Positions 14,799 to 22,528 are shown, counted from the first letter of the stretch. The stretch: DNA of 64,000 bases from Rhodococcus sp. PAMC28707 (GCF_004795915.1 NZ_CP039253.1:4553501-4617500); one strand, 5' to 3'. The notes: a model not told the origin generated them from the sequence alone. Translations and numbers: made by a program.

Positions 14799-15530
14799 AT
14801 GACTCGAAAACGATGGGTACAGAAGGCGATCGGTTCAGCAGCACTACTCGTGGCAATCGGTCTGACCGCGGGGTGCGGGAACAATTCAGCGTCCGCCGAT
14901 GGACCGCCCGGCGTCAACGTCAACGGCGTCGGTGAAGTCGAAGGCACACCCGATACCCTGACGGCGCAGATCGGTGTCGAGACGATGGCCGGCGACGTCA
15001 CCACCGCCATCGATCAGGCGAACACCGCGGTCGGCACAGTGACCGATGCGATATCGGCCGCAGGCGTCGATCGCGAAGACATTCAGACCCAACAGGTGTC
15101 CATCAACCCCCAGTACTCGGGTGGGATGCTCGGCGGAACCTCAGAGATTTCCGGCTACCAGGCAACCAACACGTTGCGAGTCACGGTTCGGGACCTGTCG
15201 AAGGCTTCGACGGTCCTCGGCGACGCCACGTCCGCCGGTGGCAACGCAACCCGGATCTCCGGAGTGTCATTCCGCATCGACGACGATTCGGAACTGATAT
15301 CCGACGCACGGGCCCGGGCATTCGCCGACGCCCGCGATCGCGCTGAGCAGTACGCGACGCTCTCGGGTAGCGATCTCGGGCAAGTTCTGTCCATTACCGA
15401 GAACATCACCGGGCAGGACCAACTGTCGAGATTCCCAGAGGGCGCGAGTATGGCCGACTCATCGGTCCCCATCGAACCCGGGCAGCAGACTGTCAGCGTG
15501 TCCGTGGCCGTCAAGTGGGCCTTGGACTGA
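14799..15530 (+). CDS. SIMPL-domain (DUF541) lipoprotein
   Basis: The 243-residue protein starts MTRKRWVQKAIGSAALLVAI with a lipobox LTAGC, so it should be a lipidated surface protein. The mature part is a SIMPL/DUF541 domain: VNVNGVGEVEGTPDTLTAQI (the usual opening strand), DREDIQTQQVSINPQYS, GYQATNTLRVTVRDLSKAST and the helix ARAFADARDRAEQYATLSG. SIMPL proteins are periplasmic or surface oligomers of poorly defined role; homologues have been linked to oxidative stress and signalling. It is monocistronic and convergent with the acyl-CoA ligase gene 22 bp away. Confidence 0.85.
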   Translation: MTRKRWVQKAIGSAALLVAIGLTAGCGNNSASADGPPGVNVNGVGEVEGTPDTLTAQIGVETMAGDVTTAIDQANTAVGTVTDAISAAGVDREDIQTQQVSINPQYSGGMLGGTSEISGYQATNTLRVTVRDLSKASTVLGDATSAGGNATRISGVSFRIDDDSELISDARARAFADARDRAEQYATLSGSDLGQVLSITENITGQDQLSRFPEGASMADSSVPIEPGQQTVSVSVAVKWALD

Positions 15531-15552
15531 GCCGCACCAATTTCCTCGGTGT

Positions 15553-17115
15553 CTAGACCAACTTGTTGTCTCGGTTGTCCCAGTACGGTTTCCGGAGGTC
15601 GCGTTTGAGGATCTTTCCGGTGGGGTTGCGGGGGAGGACTTCGACGACGTCGATACTCGTGGGGCATTTGAACTTTGCGAGACGGCCGCGGGTATAGGTG
15701 ATCAATTCGGATTCATCGACGATCGCGTCGGGCACGAGAACGACAACGGCTTTGATCGTTTCACCCCAACGGTCGTCGGGGACGCCGATGACCGCGACCT
15801 CGGCGATTGCGGGATGCTCCACGAGGATCCGTTCGATCTCAGGTGAGTAGACGTTCTCACCACCGGTAATGATCATGTCCTTGAGGCGGTCTTCGATGAA
15901 TATGAAGCCGCCACCATCGGCTCTTCCCATGTCCCCGCTGCGCAACCACCCTTCGGCGGTGATGGTTTCGGCTGTAGCCTCGGGTTTACCCAGATAGCCC
16001 GGGGTGCATTGTTCCGACCGCCACCACAGTTCACCAGTGATGCCGGTTGGTGCATCCTCGAGTGTCACGGGATCGACGATCCGGACTTCCATACCGGGGA
16101 TCGGCGTCCCAGCCGAGGCCATGCGTTCGGTCTGGGCCTCATCGCGATGAACGTCGGGCATCAACGCGGTGACCACCCCAGCCAACTCGGTCATGCCGTA
16201 GACCTGTACGAACTCGGTGTCCGGCCAGGCAGCAAGCGCAGCGCGCAGCAGTGGCAGCGGCATCGGTGCAGCGCCGTAGATGATGCGTTTGAATGCCTTG
16301 AACGCGTTGATTGCTTGTTCTCCCGCAGCCAACACCCCTGCGATCACCGGGGGAACGAGGAAGGCGATGTTGGCGCCGGCCGCGAGTCCGGCAAAGATAG
16401 ACGGGCCGTCAGCTTCCCGGGTGAAGTAGCAGTACTTACCAGCATGAATTCCCATAATGGCGTAGCAGGTTCCACCGACGTGGAACATAGGCATGGCGAT
16501 CAAGAATCGGTGGTCTTCCTCCACCGGCATGATTTCGAGCATGCTGTCGCTGTGTGCGAAAAGGTTTCGATGTGTCAGCCGAATACCTTTGGGACGACCG
16601 GTAGTCCCTGAGCTGTAGAGAATCAGTGCAGTTGCATCCGGGCTTACATGTGGACGGGGGTGTAAAGGCGAGACTCCGTCGATCCAAGGCTCGAACTCAT
16701 CGTGTTCACCGCCTATCGAGAAGATCCTTTCGACGGCGGTCAGACGGTCGCGGATCGCAAGAATCTGGGGATGGAGTTCGCTGCCGACGAACAGGATCCG
16801 GGCACCTGAGTCGGCGAGCACGTAATCGAGTTCTTCACCTGCAAGCCGCCAGTTGGGAACGACGTTCGCCGCACCGAGAAGTGAAGCAGCATAGGTGACT
16901 TCGATACATGACAGATGGTTTTTGTCGACAAAAGCGACCGTATCACCGGCTGCGATACCCGCATCGGCGAGGGCGGCCGCGACGCGGAGGATGCGGTCAT
17001 ACCACTGTGACCACGTGTATTCCGACCCTTGAAATGCCATCGCAAGCTCGTCCGGTTTGACCGTCGCCCAATGCTCGAGGCGATCGGAGATGATTGCTGC
17101 GGTGGAATCGGACAT
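15553..17115 (-). CDS. Acyl-CoA synthetase (AMP-binding, class I adenylate-forming)
   Basis: The protein has about 520 residues from ATG 17115 (MSDSTAAIISDRLEHW). Motifs: LILYSSGTTGRPKGIRLTHR (A3 P-loop), QVYGMTELAGVV (A5), GWLRSGDMGRADGGGFIFIE (A7) and the C-terminal lysine motif NPTGKILKRDLRK (A10). It should activate a carboxylic acid with ATP and CoA. Close relatives act on fatty or steroid side-chain acids, but the substrate is not readable from sequence. Length is complete. No co-directional neighbour is close enough to define an operon. Confidence 0.9.
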   Translation of the reverse strand: MSDSTAAIISDRLEHWATVKPDELAMAFQGSEYTWSQWYDRILRVAAALADAGIAAGDTVAFVDKNHLSCIEVTYAASLLGAANVVPNWRLAGEELDYVLADSGARILFVGSELHPQILAIRDRLTAVERIFSIGGEHDEFEPWIDGVSPLHPRPHVSPDATALILYSSGTTGRPKGIRLTHRNLFAHSDSMLEIMPVEEDHRFLIAMPMFHVGGTCYAIMGIHAGKYCYFTREADGPSIFAGLAAGANIAFLVPPVIAGVLAAGEQAINAFKAFKRIIYGAAPMPLPLLRAALAAWPDTEFVQVYGMTELAGVVTALMPDVHRDEAQTERMASAGTPIPGMEVRIVDPVTLEDAPTGITGELWWRSEQCTPGYLGKPEATAETITAEGWLRSGDMGRADGGGFIFIEDRLKDMIITGGENVYSPEIERILVEHPAIAEVAVIGVPDDRWGETIKAVVVLVPDAIVDESELITYTRGRLAKFKCPTSIDVVEVLPRNPTGKILKRDLRKPYWDNRDNKLV

Positions 17116-17305
17116 CGAACCATCCTCATATCGTATTGACGTGCGGATTACGCAAGTCCGGTTGCCTCGCAATCGTGAACCGAATATTAACTTGGGCCTC
17201 GGTCCGGCGGACGACTTCCGTTCAAATCGAAGTCACCGAGTTCGCGACGGCGAGAGTGCAATGCCTGCCGTCAGCAAAGGGGACCGAGGTTCTGCGCGGG
17301 GAGCT

Positions 17306-17379
17306 ATGTCGGTCATCGACTCCATCGGCCACATGTAGGTGTCGCATCGGCTCATCAGTAGACACCGCCACCCCTGCTC
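17306..17379 (+). pseudogene. Fragment of a universal stress protein gene
   Basis: Seventy-four bases resemble the end of the usp gene at 20441-20983. Thirty bases are identical (17338-17367 and 20890-20919), encoding the end of the Usp ATP-binding motif (SHRLISRHRHP). The copy reads MSVIDSIGHM, then a TAG stop where usp has ATGTCG, and then VSHRLISRHRHPC. It lies downstream of a truncated context with no usp N-terminus, so it is a non-functional remnant of a second usp copy. Confidence 0.75.
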
Positions 17380-17475
17380 ATCGAGCCGCCACACCCACGC
17401 GCAGGGAAGAATCCGTCCGACCGACGCGCTGTTCGCACGTTGGAGACGCTACGGATGGGGCGGAATCTTCGGTGG

Positions 17476-18225
17476 CTATCGAGCCGATGACCGAGTGGGC
17501 GGCGATTCGCGGTCGACCGAGGTGTTAGACGCGAGTTCATCACGTAGTGCCGTGATCTGGATGGTGAGTTCGGCGATCTGCTTCTGGGTTGCAGCTTGGT
17601 TGACGTCGTCTTGTTCTGCAACTTTCTGCACGAGCCAAGACGCCAAAGTCGCTGTTACAACTCCCAGCAGGGCAATGCCGGCGATCATGAGCGCGACTGC
17701 GATGCACCGACCGGTTGCTGTGCTGGGGCTGTAGTCCCCGTATCCGACAGTTGTCACAGTCGCAATGGACCACCAGAGTGCGTCGGGAAATGTTTTTATA
17801 TTGCCGGTCGGTGCGGCTCGTTCGACGTCGAGCATGGCCAGTGATGCCACGAAGACGAGCAGGACCGTTCCGCTGACTGCGTAGGCAACCACGCGTCCTC
17901 GCAACGCACCGCCGATCGAACGTTGCAGAAAACTTACCAAGGTGAGCAGGCGAAGCAGTCGGAGTGGGCGCAGGACCGGCAGGGCGACGATTGCTAGTTC
18001 ATGCAGGTGCAGTCCGAACCATCGAGTTCGCTGATCGGCCAGCGTGAGCCGTACGAGATAGTCGACGCCGAACAAAACCCAGATCACCATGACGGCGTTT
18101 TCCGCGACTTGTTGGCCGAAACCAGCCGGCTGGGTCAGCACCGTCCAGGCGTAAATCGCAAGGAATGTCATTGCGGCACCTGCCAGAGGCCATTCCGTTG
18201 ACCGTTCCCATCGCTCGTAATTCAT
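17476..18225 (-). CDS. Two-pore-loop-type (voltage-gated-like) potassium channel
   Basis: The 249-residue protein is read from ATG 18225. Hydrophobic helices at the N-terminus include a charged S4-like segment (LPVLRPLRLLRLLTLVSFL). A pore helix and selectivity filter follow (FPDALWWSIATVTTVGYGDY, with TVGYGD). A last helix (AVALMIAGIALLGVVTATLA) leads to a cytoplasmic coiled-coil tail rich in Gln and Glu. This is the six-helix Kv-like ion-transport fold with a tetramerising C-terminal coiled coil, as in the MthK/KvAP-like bacterial channels. It should pass potassium across the plasma membrane. It is monocistronic. Confidence 0.9.
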   Translation of the reverse strand: MNYERWERSTEWPLAGAAMTFLAIYAWTVLTQPAGFGQQVAENAVMVIWVLFGVDYLVRLTLADQRTRWFGLHLHELAIVALPVLRPLRLLRLLTLVSFLQRSIGGALRGRVVAYAVSGTVLLVFVASLAMLDVERAAPTGNIKTFPDALWWSIATVTTVGYGDYSPSTATGRCIAVALMIAGIALLGVVTATLASWLVQKVAEQDDVNQAATQKQIAELTIQITALRDELASNTSVDRESPPTRSSAR

Positions 18226-18522
18226 GTGGAGGCACTGTACCGATCGACTGGGGCTAACGACGATGCGCTTCGCTCCCATTTCCCAATTCATGAAGTCCAA
18301 CAAGCGAAGCCGCATCGCAAAGAGCACGGGCTCGATGCTCTGTGATCGTCTCCTGGGTCGAGACCTCGATGCGTCTGCCTTACTGGTGGATTCGAGGCCT
18401 CGTATCCCCGCTCGATACGCGAGATGCTCGACAACCCCGGAGCAGGTTCGATATCGGCCAATCGATCGGTTGACACGGGAGCTAACCGACCATGTGGGTG
18501 CGGATAGCTGTTCTCCGGTGAT
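18226..18522. other. Non-coding stretch, nothing recognised
   Basis: About 300 bp between the channel gene and the thioesterase gene, which are divergent. It must hold both promoters. A TTGACA at 18471-18476 is present but lies too far from the thioesterase start to be its simple -35. Confidence 0.35.
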
Positions 18523-18549
18523 GTACTGCACAATTAAGGTGTGCAGTAC
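18523..18549 (+). promoter_or_regulatory. Perfect inverted repeat over the thioesterase start codon
   Basis: GTACTGCACA (18523-18532) and TGTGCAGTAC (18540-18549) are perfect 10-bp complements separated by seven bases. The downstream arm contains the GTG start at 18541. A dimeric repressor bound here would block transcription or translation; as RNA it could also form a stem hiding the start. No regulator gene is adjacent. Confidence 0.6.
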
Positions 18550-19152
18550 GTAATCGAAGATATCGACGCAGCTGAACTCGCCCGCCGCCGAGCGATCTAC
18601 GTTCCGCTCACGGAGGCCGTCCGCGACCTCATCGACGCAACCATCCGCACTGAGGTCGACGATACCGTCATCACTCAGGTACGTGACGAGATCGCCGCTG
18701 CGACGGCAAAACTTCGTGCAAAGCAGATCGCCGGGTCATATGGTCTGCGGAAAACCCCCGTTGGCGATTCAGTGTCTTGGGGCAACGTCGCGGTGGGCCT
18801 GCGCAATGCGATCGCACCCCCCATCATGGTCGAGTCTTCCCCTGATGGGCTGCACTGGGCCGAGCTCACTCTCGGTGCCGCCTATGAAGGTCCGACCGGC
18901 CTGGTGCACGGAGGGATCGGAGCGCTGATCCTCGATCACGTGCTCGGGGCTACCGCGAAGTCCGTCGCGCCGAGCTTCACCGGCACCCTCACTCTGCGTT
19001 ATCGTCGCGGTACCCCGTTGGGCACGCTGCGTGCCGAAGCCCGTGTAGATCGCACAGAAGGCCGCAAAGTGATTGTCACCGGAACACTGTCCGACGCCGA
19101 CGGCGTCACGATAGAAGCAGAGGGCATCTTTATCCGCCCTGTGACGAGCTGA
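18541..19152 (+). CDS. PaaI-type (hotdog fold) thioesterase
   Basis: The 203-residue protein is read from GTG 18541. The C-terminal 120 residues carry the hotdog thioesterase pattern: YEGPTGLVHGGIGALILDHV (the HGG motif with downstream Asp), GTLTLRYRRGTPLGTLRAEA and a final strand set. The first 75 residues are an extension rich in charged helices. Family role: hydrolysis of acyl-CoA thioesters, often in degradation of aromatic or steroid acids. It stands alone, with a 10-bp dyad over its start. Confidence 0.82.
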   Translation: MQYVIEDIDAAELARRRAIYVPLTEAVRDLIDATIRTEVDDTVITQVRDEIAAATAKLRAKQIAGSYGLRKTPVGDSVSWGNVAVGLRNAIAPPIMVESSPDGLHWAELTLGAAYEGPTGLVHGGIGALILDHVLGATAKSVAPSFTGTLTLRYRRGTPLGTLRAEARVDRTEGRKVIVTGTLSDADGVTIEAEGIFIRPVTS

Positions 19153-19351
19153 TAACTGAATAAGACCGAAGCGACCGTCGTTGCACTACCAAGTGGAGGC
19201 TTCTTGACGATTGTGGCCACTCGAGTTTCGCTGTTGTGCACGACGAGCACAAAGAAGTAGGCGAACCTGATGGCTGGTCCATGGATCTTCGATGGTGGGG
19301 TCTGATGATGCACAGGGAGCGTGAAGCCGATACTGTGACGAACAGATATAT

Positions 19352-19416
19352 GGGTGATGGATCTCGCCCGAGCTGATCGCAAGCTCGAACCGCCACTGTG
19401 GCTGATAGTTCCTGCC
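19352..19416 (+). promoter_or_regulatory. Probable fluoride riboswitch (crcB motif)
   Basis: P1 is GGGTG/CGCCC around GATGGATCT (19352-19369). AACCGCC, a loop and GGCTGATAGTTCCTGCC follow (19388-19416). These match the conserved GATGG, AAC-GC, GCTGAT and CCT-CC positions of fluoride aptamers. The pseudoknot GGATCT with AGTTCC has one mismatch. A 17-base hairpin (GAGCT/AGCTC, 19370-19386) is inserted after P1. The downstream genes are two fluoride channels, which supports the call. Confidence 0.75.
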
Positions 19417-19442
19417 GACATCGACAGATGGGTAGGTTCCTC

Positions 19443-19538
19443 ATGGCTTTTCCAGCGTCACAACAGCTGATCGTGACAGCAATTTCATCCGCCACCATCC
19501 CGTATGGATTGGCCGCGGCAGCTCTCGACGCTCACTGA
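19443..19538 (+). CDS. 31-residue leader ORF between fluoride riboswitch and fluC
   Basis: The ORF is read from ATG 19443 with GGTAGG six bases upstream. It encodes MAFPASQQLIVTAISSATIP and then YGLAAAALDAH. It stops at TGA 19536-19538, whose A is the first base of the fluC ATG (TGATG), so translation of fluC is likely coupled to it. The peptide is moderately hydrophobic and not recognised. Its GGTAGG site can pair with CCTGCC at the 3' end of the aptamer, which offers a way for the riboswitch to control the whole operon through this ORF. Confidence 0.55.
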   Translation: MAFPASQQLIVTAISSATIPYGLAAAALDAH

Positions 19539-20047
19539 TGGACAATCGCGACAAGGCGGTCAGCGATCGACGCCCGGAGCTACCCGACGACCCCGATGAC
19601 CTCGCAGGCCCTCGAAGTCTTCCCCTGCATTTCCAACCGCAGGCGATCGCATTGGTGTTCGTTGGTGGAGCGCTGGGGACGCTTGCGCGCTACAGCGTGG
19701 AGGAGACCCTGCCGCATACCAGTCCAGGCTGGCCGTGGGCCACGTTCGCGATCAACCTGGTCGGTGCGCTCGTTCTCGGGTCCGTCCTCGAGGGGCTTGC
19801 GCGATTGGGCGCCGATACCGGGTGGCGTCGACGAGCGCGGTTACTCGCCGGAACCGGCCTGTGCGGTGCGTTCACCACCTACAGCACGCTGGCGCTCGAG
19901 GCCGATACCCTCGGTCGCGACGGACACAGTGCGATCGGTGTGATCTACGCGATTACCAGCGTGCTCGCCGGTGTGGTCGCCGCGTGGGCAGGCATCACGA
20001 TTGCGTCGAACCTGCATCGGTGGCGTCGGACGGAGCGGCAGTCATGA
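19538..20047 (+). CDS. fluC: Fluoride ion channel FluC/CrcB, first subunit
   Basis: The 169-residue protein has a hydrophilic N-terminal extension of about 30 residues, then four membrane helices. The family motifs are GGALGTLARY (helix 1), PWATFAINLVGALVLG (the Asn of the pore) and GLCGAFTTYSTLALEA (the F/T-S-T track). Fluc proteins form dual-topology dimers that export fluoride. Two adjacent, diverged genes suggest that this organism builds a heterodimer of fixed opposite topologies. It overlaps the next gene by four bases (ATGA). Confidence 0.92.
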   Translation: MDNRDKAVSDRRPELPDDPDDLAGPRSLPLHFQPQAIALVFVGGALGTLARYSVEETLPHTSPGWPWATFAINLVGALVLGSVLEGLARLGADTGWRRRARLLAGTGLCGAFTTYSTLALEADTLGRDGHSAIGVIYAITSVLAGVVAAWAGITIASNLHRWRRTERQS

Positions 20048-20412
20048 CTGTCGTACTGCTCGCTGTTGCCGGCGCCACTGGTGCCGTAGTGCGTTTCGTC
20101 CTCGACTCGATCATCAAGAGTCGATGGAAGACTACATTTCCATGGGCGACGTTCGCGATCAACGTCTCGGGTTCTCTGTTGATCGGGCTTGTCGCGGGAA
20201 TCGTGTTGTTCCACAGCGGCCCTGGTGATCTCCAGACCATTATGGGAACAGGATTCTGCGGTGGTTACACCACGTTCAGCACCGCGAGTTTCGAGACCGT
20301 GCGATTGGTGGAGCAACGACGCCGACTGTTGGCGCTGACGAATGCACTCACCACGATGGTGGCTTCCATTGCCGCCTGCTCGGCCGGCCTGGCCATCGTC
20401 TACGCATTGTGA
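20044..20412 (+). CDS. fluC: Fluoride ion channel FluC/CrcB, second subunit
   Basis: The protein has 122 residues and four membrane helices. Motifs are AVAGATGAVVRFVLD, PWATFAINVSGSLLIG and GFCGGYTTFSTASFE. It is shorter than the upstream partner because it lacks the N-terminal extension. The ATGA overlap at 20044-20047 implies translational coupling and near-equal amounts, as expected for a heterodimer. Regulated with its partner by the fluoride riboswitch at 19352-19416. Confidence 0.93.
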   Translation: MTVVLLAVAGATGAVVRFVLDSIIKSRWKTTFPWATFAINVSGSLLIGLVAGIVLFHSGPGDLQTIMGTGFCGGYTTFSTASFETVRLVEQRRRLLALTNALTTMVASIAACSAGLAIVYAL

Positions 20413-20440
20413 ATTTCATCCAACGATGAGAGGCATACCT

Positions 20441-20983
20441 ATGAGCGACTCCACCGACAATCAGCCCACAGCCGGAAACCGGCGCCACCGCATCGACGGC
20501 CATCCCGCCCGTACAGCGGCGACGGCCGAACTCGTCGTCGGATGGGACGGCCGCCCGCCGAGCACATCTGCCGTCGAGTACGCGGTCGATCTTGCAGAGC
20601 GGATCACCGCACATCTCCACGTCGTGCACATCGTCGATATCGACGACCTCCCCATCGATCCTGACTCGTCGGACTACGAGACCGAATTGCGCGCCACGCT
20701 CGACGAGCAGGCCCGCCATGCACGAGAGCTACTCGACGGTCTCGACGCGAGTTGGACCTACCACGCCTGGCACGGCTCGCCCGCCGATCTGCTGGACACT
20801 GTTGCTGATGAGTACCAAGCATTGATGGTGATCATTGGCAGCCCACGTGGGGGATTCATGTCGTTCCTCGACTCCATCGGTGGGATGTCGGTGTCGCATC
20901 GGCTCATCAGTAGACACCGGCACCCCCTGCTCCTTGTGCCCCAATCCGGAACTTCGATCAGGAACCCGCACACGTCGACGTGA
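20441..20983 (+). CDS. Universal stress protein (UspA domain)
   Basis: The 180-residue protein is read from ATG 20441, 28 bp after the second fluC. One Usp domain: ELVVGWDGRPPSTSAVEYAV (first strand, with Asp), a central helix pair and the ATP-binding loop VIIGSPRGGFMSFLDSIGGM followed by SHRLISRHRHPLLLVP. The GSxxGG...S motif is close to G-2x-G-9x-G(S/T), so ATP binding is possible. Its place behind two fluoride channels suggests a role in fluoride stress. The gene has a partial second copy at 17306-17379. Confidence 0.88.
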   Translation: MSDSTDNQPTAGNRRHRIDGHPARTAATAELVVGWDGRPPSTSAVEYAVDLAERITAHLHVVHIVDIDDLPIDPDSSDYETELRATLDEQARHARELLDGLDASWTYHAWHGSPADLLDTVADEYQALMVIIGSPRGGFMSFLDSIGGMSVSHRLISRHRHPLLLVPQSGTSIRNPHTST

Positions 20984-21077
20984 CGGTCGAATTCGCGAAG
21001 GTGACCACAGTAGGTTCGGTCACCCGCGCAGGCTGGACGGCACCTCGAATCGACTGCCGCATTGCGCGGCGAGGTAG

Positions 21078-21221
21078 TCAGCTCCCTTCGACCGCGAGTG
21101 TGGCGTTGAAGGAGCTCCGGAACCCCGCGGTGATGGTGTTCGCATTGGCACCGGGCTCATCCAATGTGAGCGCGACAATGCCGTCGGCGTTCTTGTCTCA
21201 CGCAATTGTGTTGTCTGTCAA
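21078..21221 (-). pseudogene. N-terminal fragment of a fadB-type hydroxyacyl-CoA dehydrogenase gene
   Basis: From TTG 21221 the minus strand reads TDNTIA, a TGA stop, then DKNADGIVALTLDEPGANAN and TITAGFRSSFNATLAVEGS to a second stop. FadB proteins of actinobacteria start MTDNTI-W-D-K-(D/N)-ADGIV-TLDDP...ANTM, so the TGA replaces the tryptophan codon and the gene is cut after about 45 codons. It follows the thiolase remnant in the order fadA-fadB expected of a beta-oxidation operon. Confidence 0.75.
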
Positions 21222-21229
21222 CACAATTG
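21203..21229. repeat. Perfect 11-bp inverted repeat at the thiolase/fadB remnant junction
   Basis: CAATTGTGTTG (21203-21213) and CAACACAATTG (21219-21229), with a 5-base loop. No T-tract follows on either strand. It overlaps the first codons of the fadB remnant and may be a later-acquired hairpin, an operator or a chance result of decay. Confidence 0.6.
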
Positions 21230-21337
21230 TCAGACCTTTTCGATGATGGTCGCGGCGCCCATGCCGCCCGAGACGCTGCTCTTACCCTTGCCGCGTGGTC
21301 TACGAATCGCCTCGTAGATTGCAGCTTCGGTAGTCAT
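21230..21337 (-). pseudogene. Acetyl-CoA acetyltransferase (thiolase) gene with large internal deletion
   Basis: The 35-codon frame begins with a good ribosome site (GAAAGGA) and MTTEAAIYEAIRRPRGKGK, the standard N-terminus of FadA-type thiolases. It continues directly with SSVSGGMGAATIIEKV and a stop, the standard C-terminus (GGGMGAATIIE). About 360 internal codons, including all catalytic Cys and His, are missing, yet the frame is kept. It sits just after the acyl-CoA dehydrogenase gene, where a thiolase would be expected. Confidence 0.82.
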
Positions 21338-21362
21338 GGGAAATCCTTTCGGTTCCGACTGC

Positions 21363-22526
21363 TTACAGCGAGCGACTGATGATTTCCTTCATGATCTCGC
21401 TGGTGCCGCCATAAATCTTGTTGACGCGAGCTGCGGCGTACATCTGCGCAATCGGGTACTCCATCATGTAACCGTAGCCGCCGAAGAACTGCACACACCG
21501 GTCCACGATGTCGATGGCCTTGTCGGCTGCGATGAGCTTGGCCATCGAGGCAGTTGCGGGGTCGTTCTTGCCGTCGATGTATTCCTGGACGCAGTAGTCG
21601 ACGGTTGCCTTGACTGACAATGCTTCGGCCTTGAGTGCTGAAAGCGCAAACTTGTTGTGCTGGAACTTGATCAGCGGCTTACCGAAGGCTTCGCGTTCCT
21701 TGCTGTATTTGATGGCTTCGAGTACAGCGGCTTCGGCCATACCGGAGCACACCGAGGCGATAGCCAGACGCTCGCGAGCGAGCTGCTCCATCAGCTGGTA
21801 GAAGCCGATCCCTTCCTGCTCACCGAGCAGGTTGGCGGTAGGCACGCGCATGTCGGAGAAGAACAGCTCGCGGGTATCCTGGCCGTGCTGGCCAACCTTC
21901 TCCAGCACACGGCCGCGCTCGAACCCGGCGAGCTTGTCATTGGTTTCCGCGACGATCAGCGAAACCCCCGCCGCGCCTTGGGAAGTATCGGTCTTGGCGA
22001 CGATAACCAACAGGTCGCAGTGACTGCCGTTGGAGATGAAGGTCTTCGAGCCGTTGATGACGTAGTCGTCGCCGTCGCGGCGCGCGTTGGTCTTGATGGC
22101 CTGCAGATCCGAGCCGGTACCGGGCTCGGTCATCGCGATTGCGAGGACCAACTCGCCGCTGATGATGCCTGGCATCCAGCGCTTCTTCTGCTCATCGTTG
22201 CCGTAGGTGTTGATGTAGTGCGCCACGATGGGCGAGTGCACGCTCCATCCGCTGGCAGTGTCGTGAGCGAGAGCAAACTCTTCGGCGACAATGGCCGACA
22301 TCCCGAAATCGCCCCCGGCGCCGCCGTATTCCTCGGGCAGGTCGAGTCCGAGCAGGCCCGCATCGCCGAGCTTGTTCCAGAACTCACGGTCGACCTGATG
22401 GTTTTTCGCCCAGCGGTCCTGGTTGGGAGTGGCTTCCTTCTGAAGGAAGGCTGCGGCGTGCTTACGCAGCTCGAGGTGCTCGTCGGTCTCCCAGGAAGCG
22501 CGGTAATTGGGGAACAGTTTCGACAT
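21363..22526 (-). CDS. Acyl-CoA dehydrogenase
   Basis: The protein has 387 residues, full length for the family. N-terminal helices start MSKLFPNYRASWETDEHLEL. FAD and substrate motifs are LAIAMTEPGTGSDLQAIKT, KTFISNGSHCDLLVIVAKT and, near the C-terminus, CVQFFGGYGYMMEYPIAQMY and KIYGGTSEIMKEIISRSL. It oxidises an acyl-CoA to the enoyl-CoA with FAD, passing electrons to ETF. It lies two bases after the CoA-transferase gene and ahead of the thiolase and fadB remnants. The operon is therefore a beta-oxidation set whose last steps are lost. Confidence 0.93.
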   Translation of the reverse strand: MSKLFPNYRASWETDEHLELRKHAAAFLQKEATPNQDRWAKNHQVDREFWNKLGDAGLLGLDLPEEYGGAGGDFGMSAIVAEEFALAHDTASGWSVHSPIVAHYINTYGNDEQKKRWMPGIISGELVLAIAMTEPGTGSDLQAIKTNARRDGDDYVINGSKTFISNGSHCDLLVIVAKTDTSQGAAGVSLIVAETNDKLAGFERGRVLEKVGQHGQDTRELFFSDMRVPTANLLGEQEGIGFYQLMEQLARERLAIASVCSGMAEAAVLEAIKYSKEREAFGKPLIKFQHNKFALSALKAEALSVKATVDYCVQEYIDGKNDPATASMAKLIAADKAIDIVDRCVQFFGGYGYMMEYPIAQMYAAARVNKIYGGTSEIMKEIISRSL

Positions 22527-22528
22527 GG

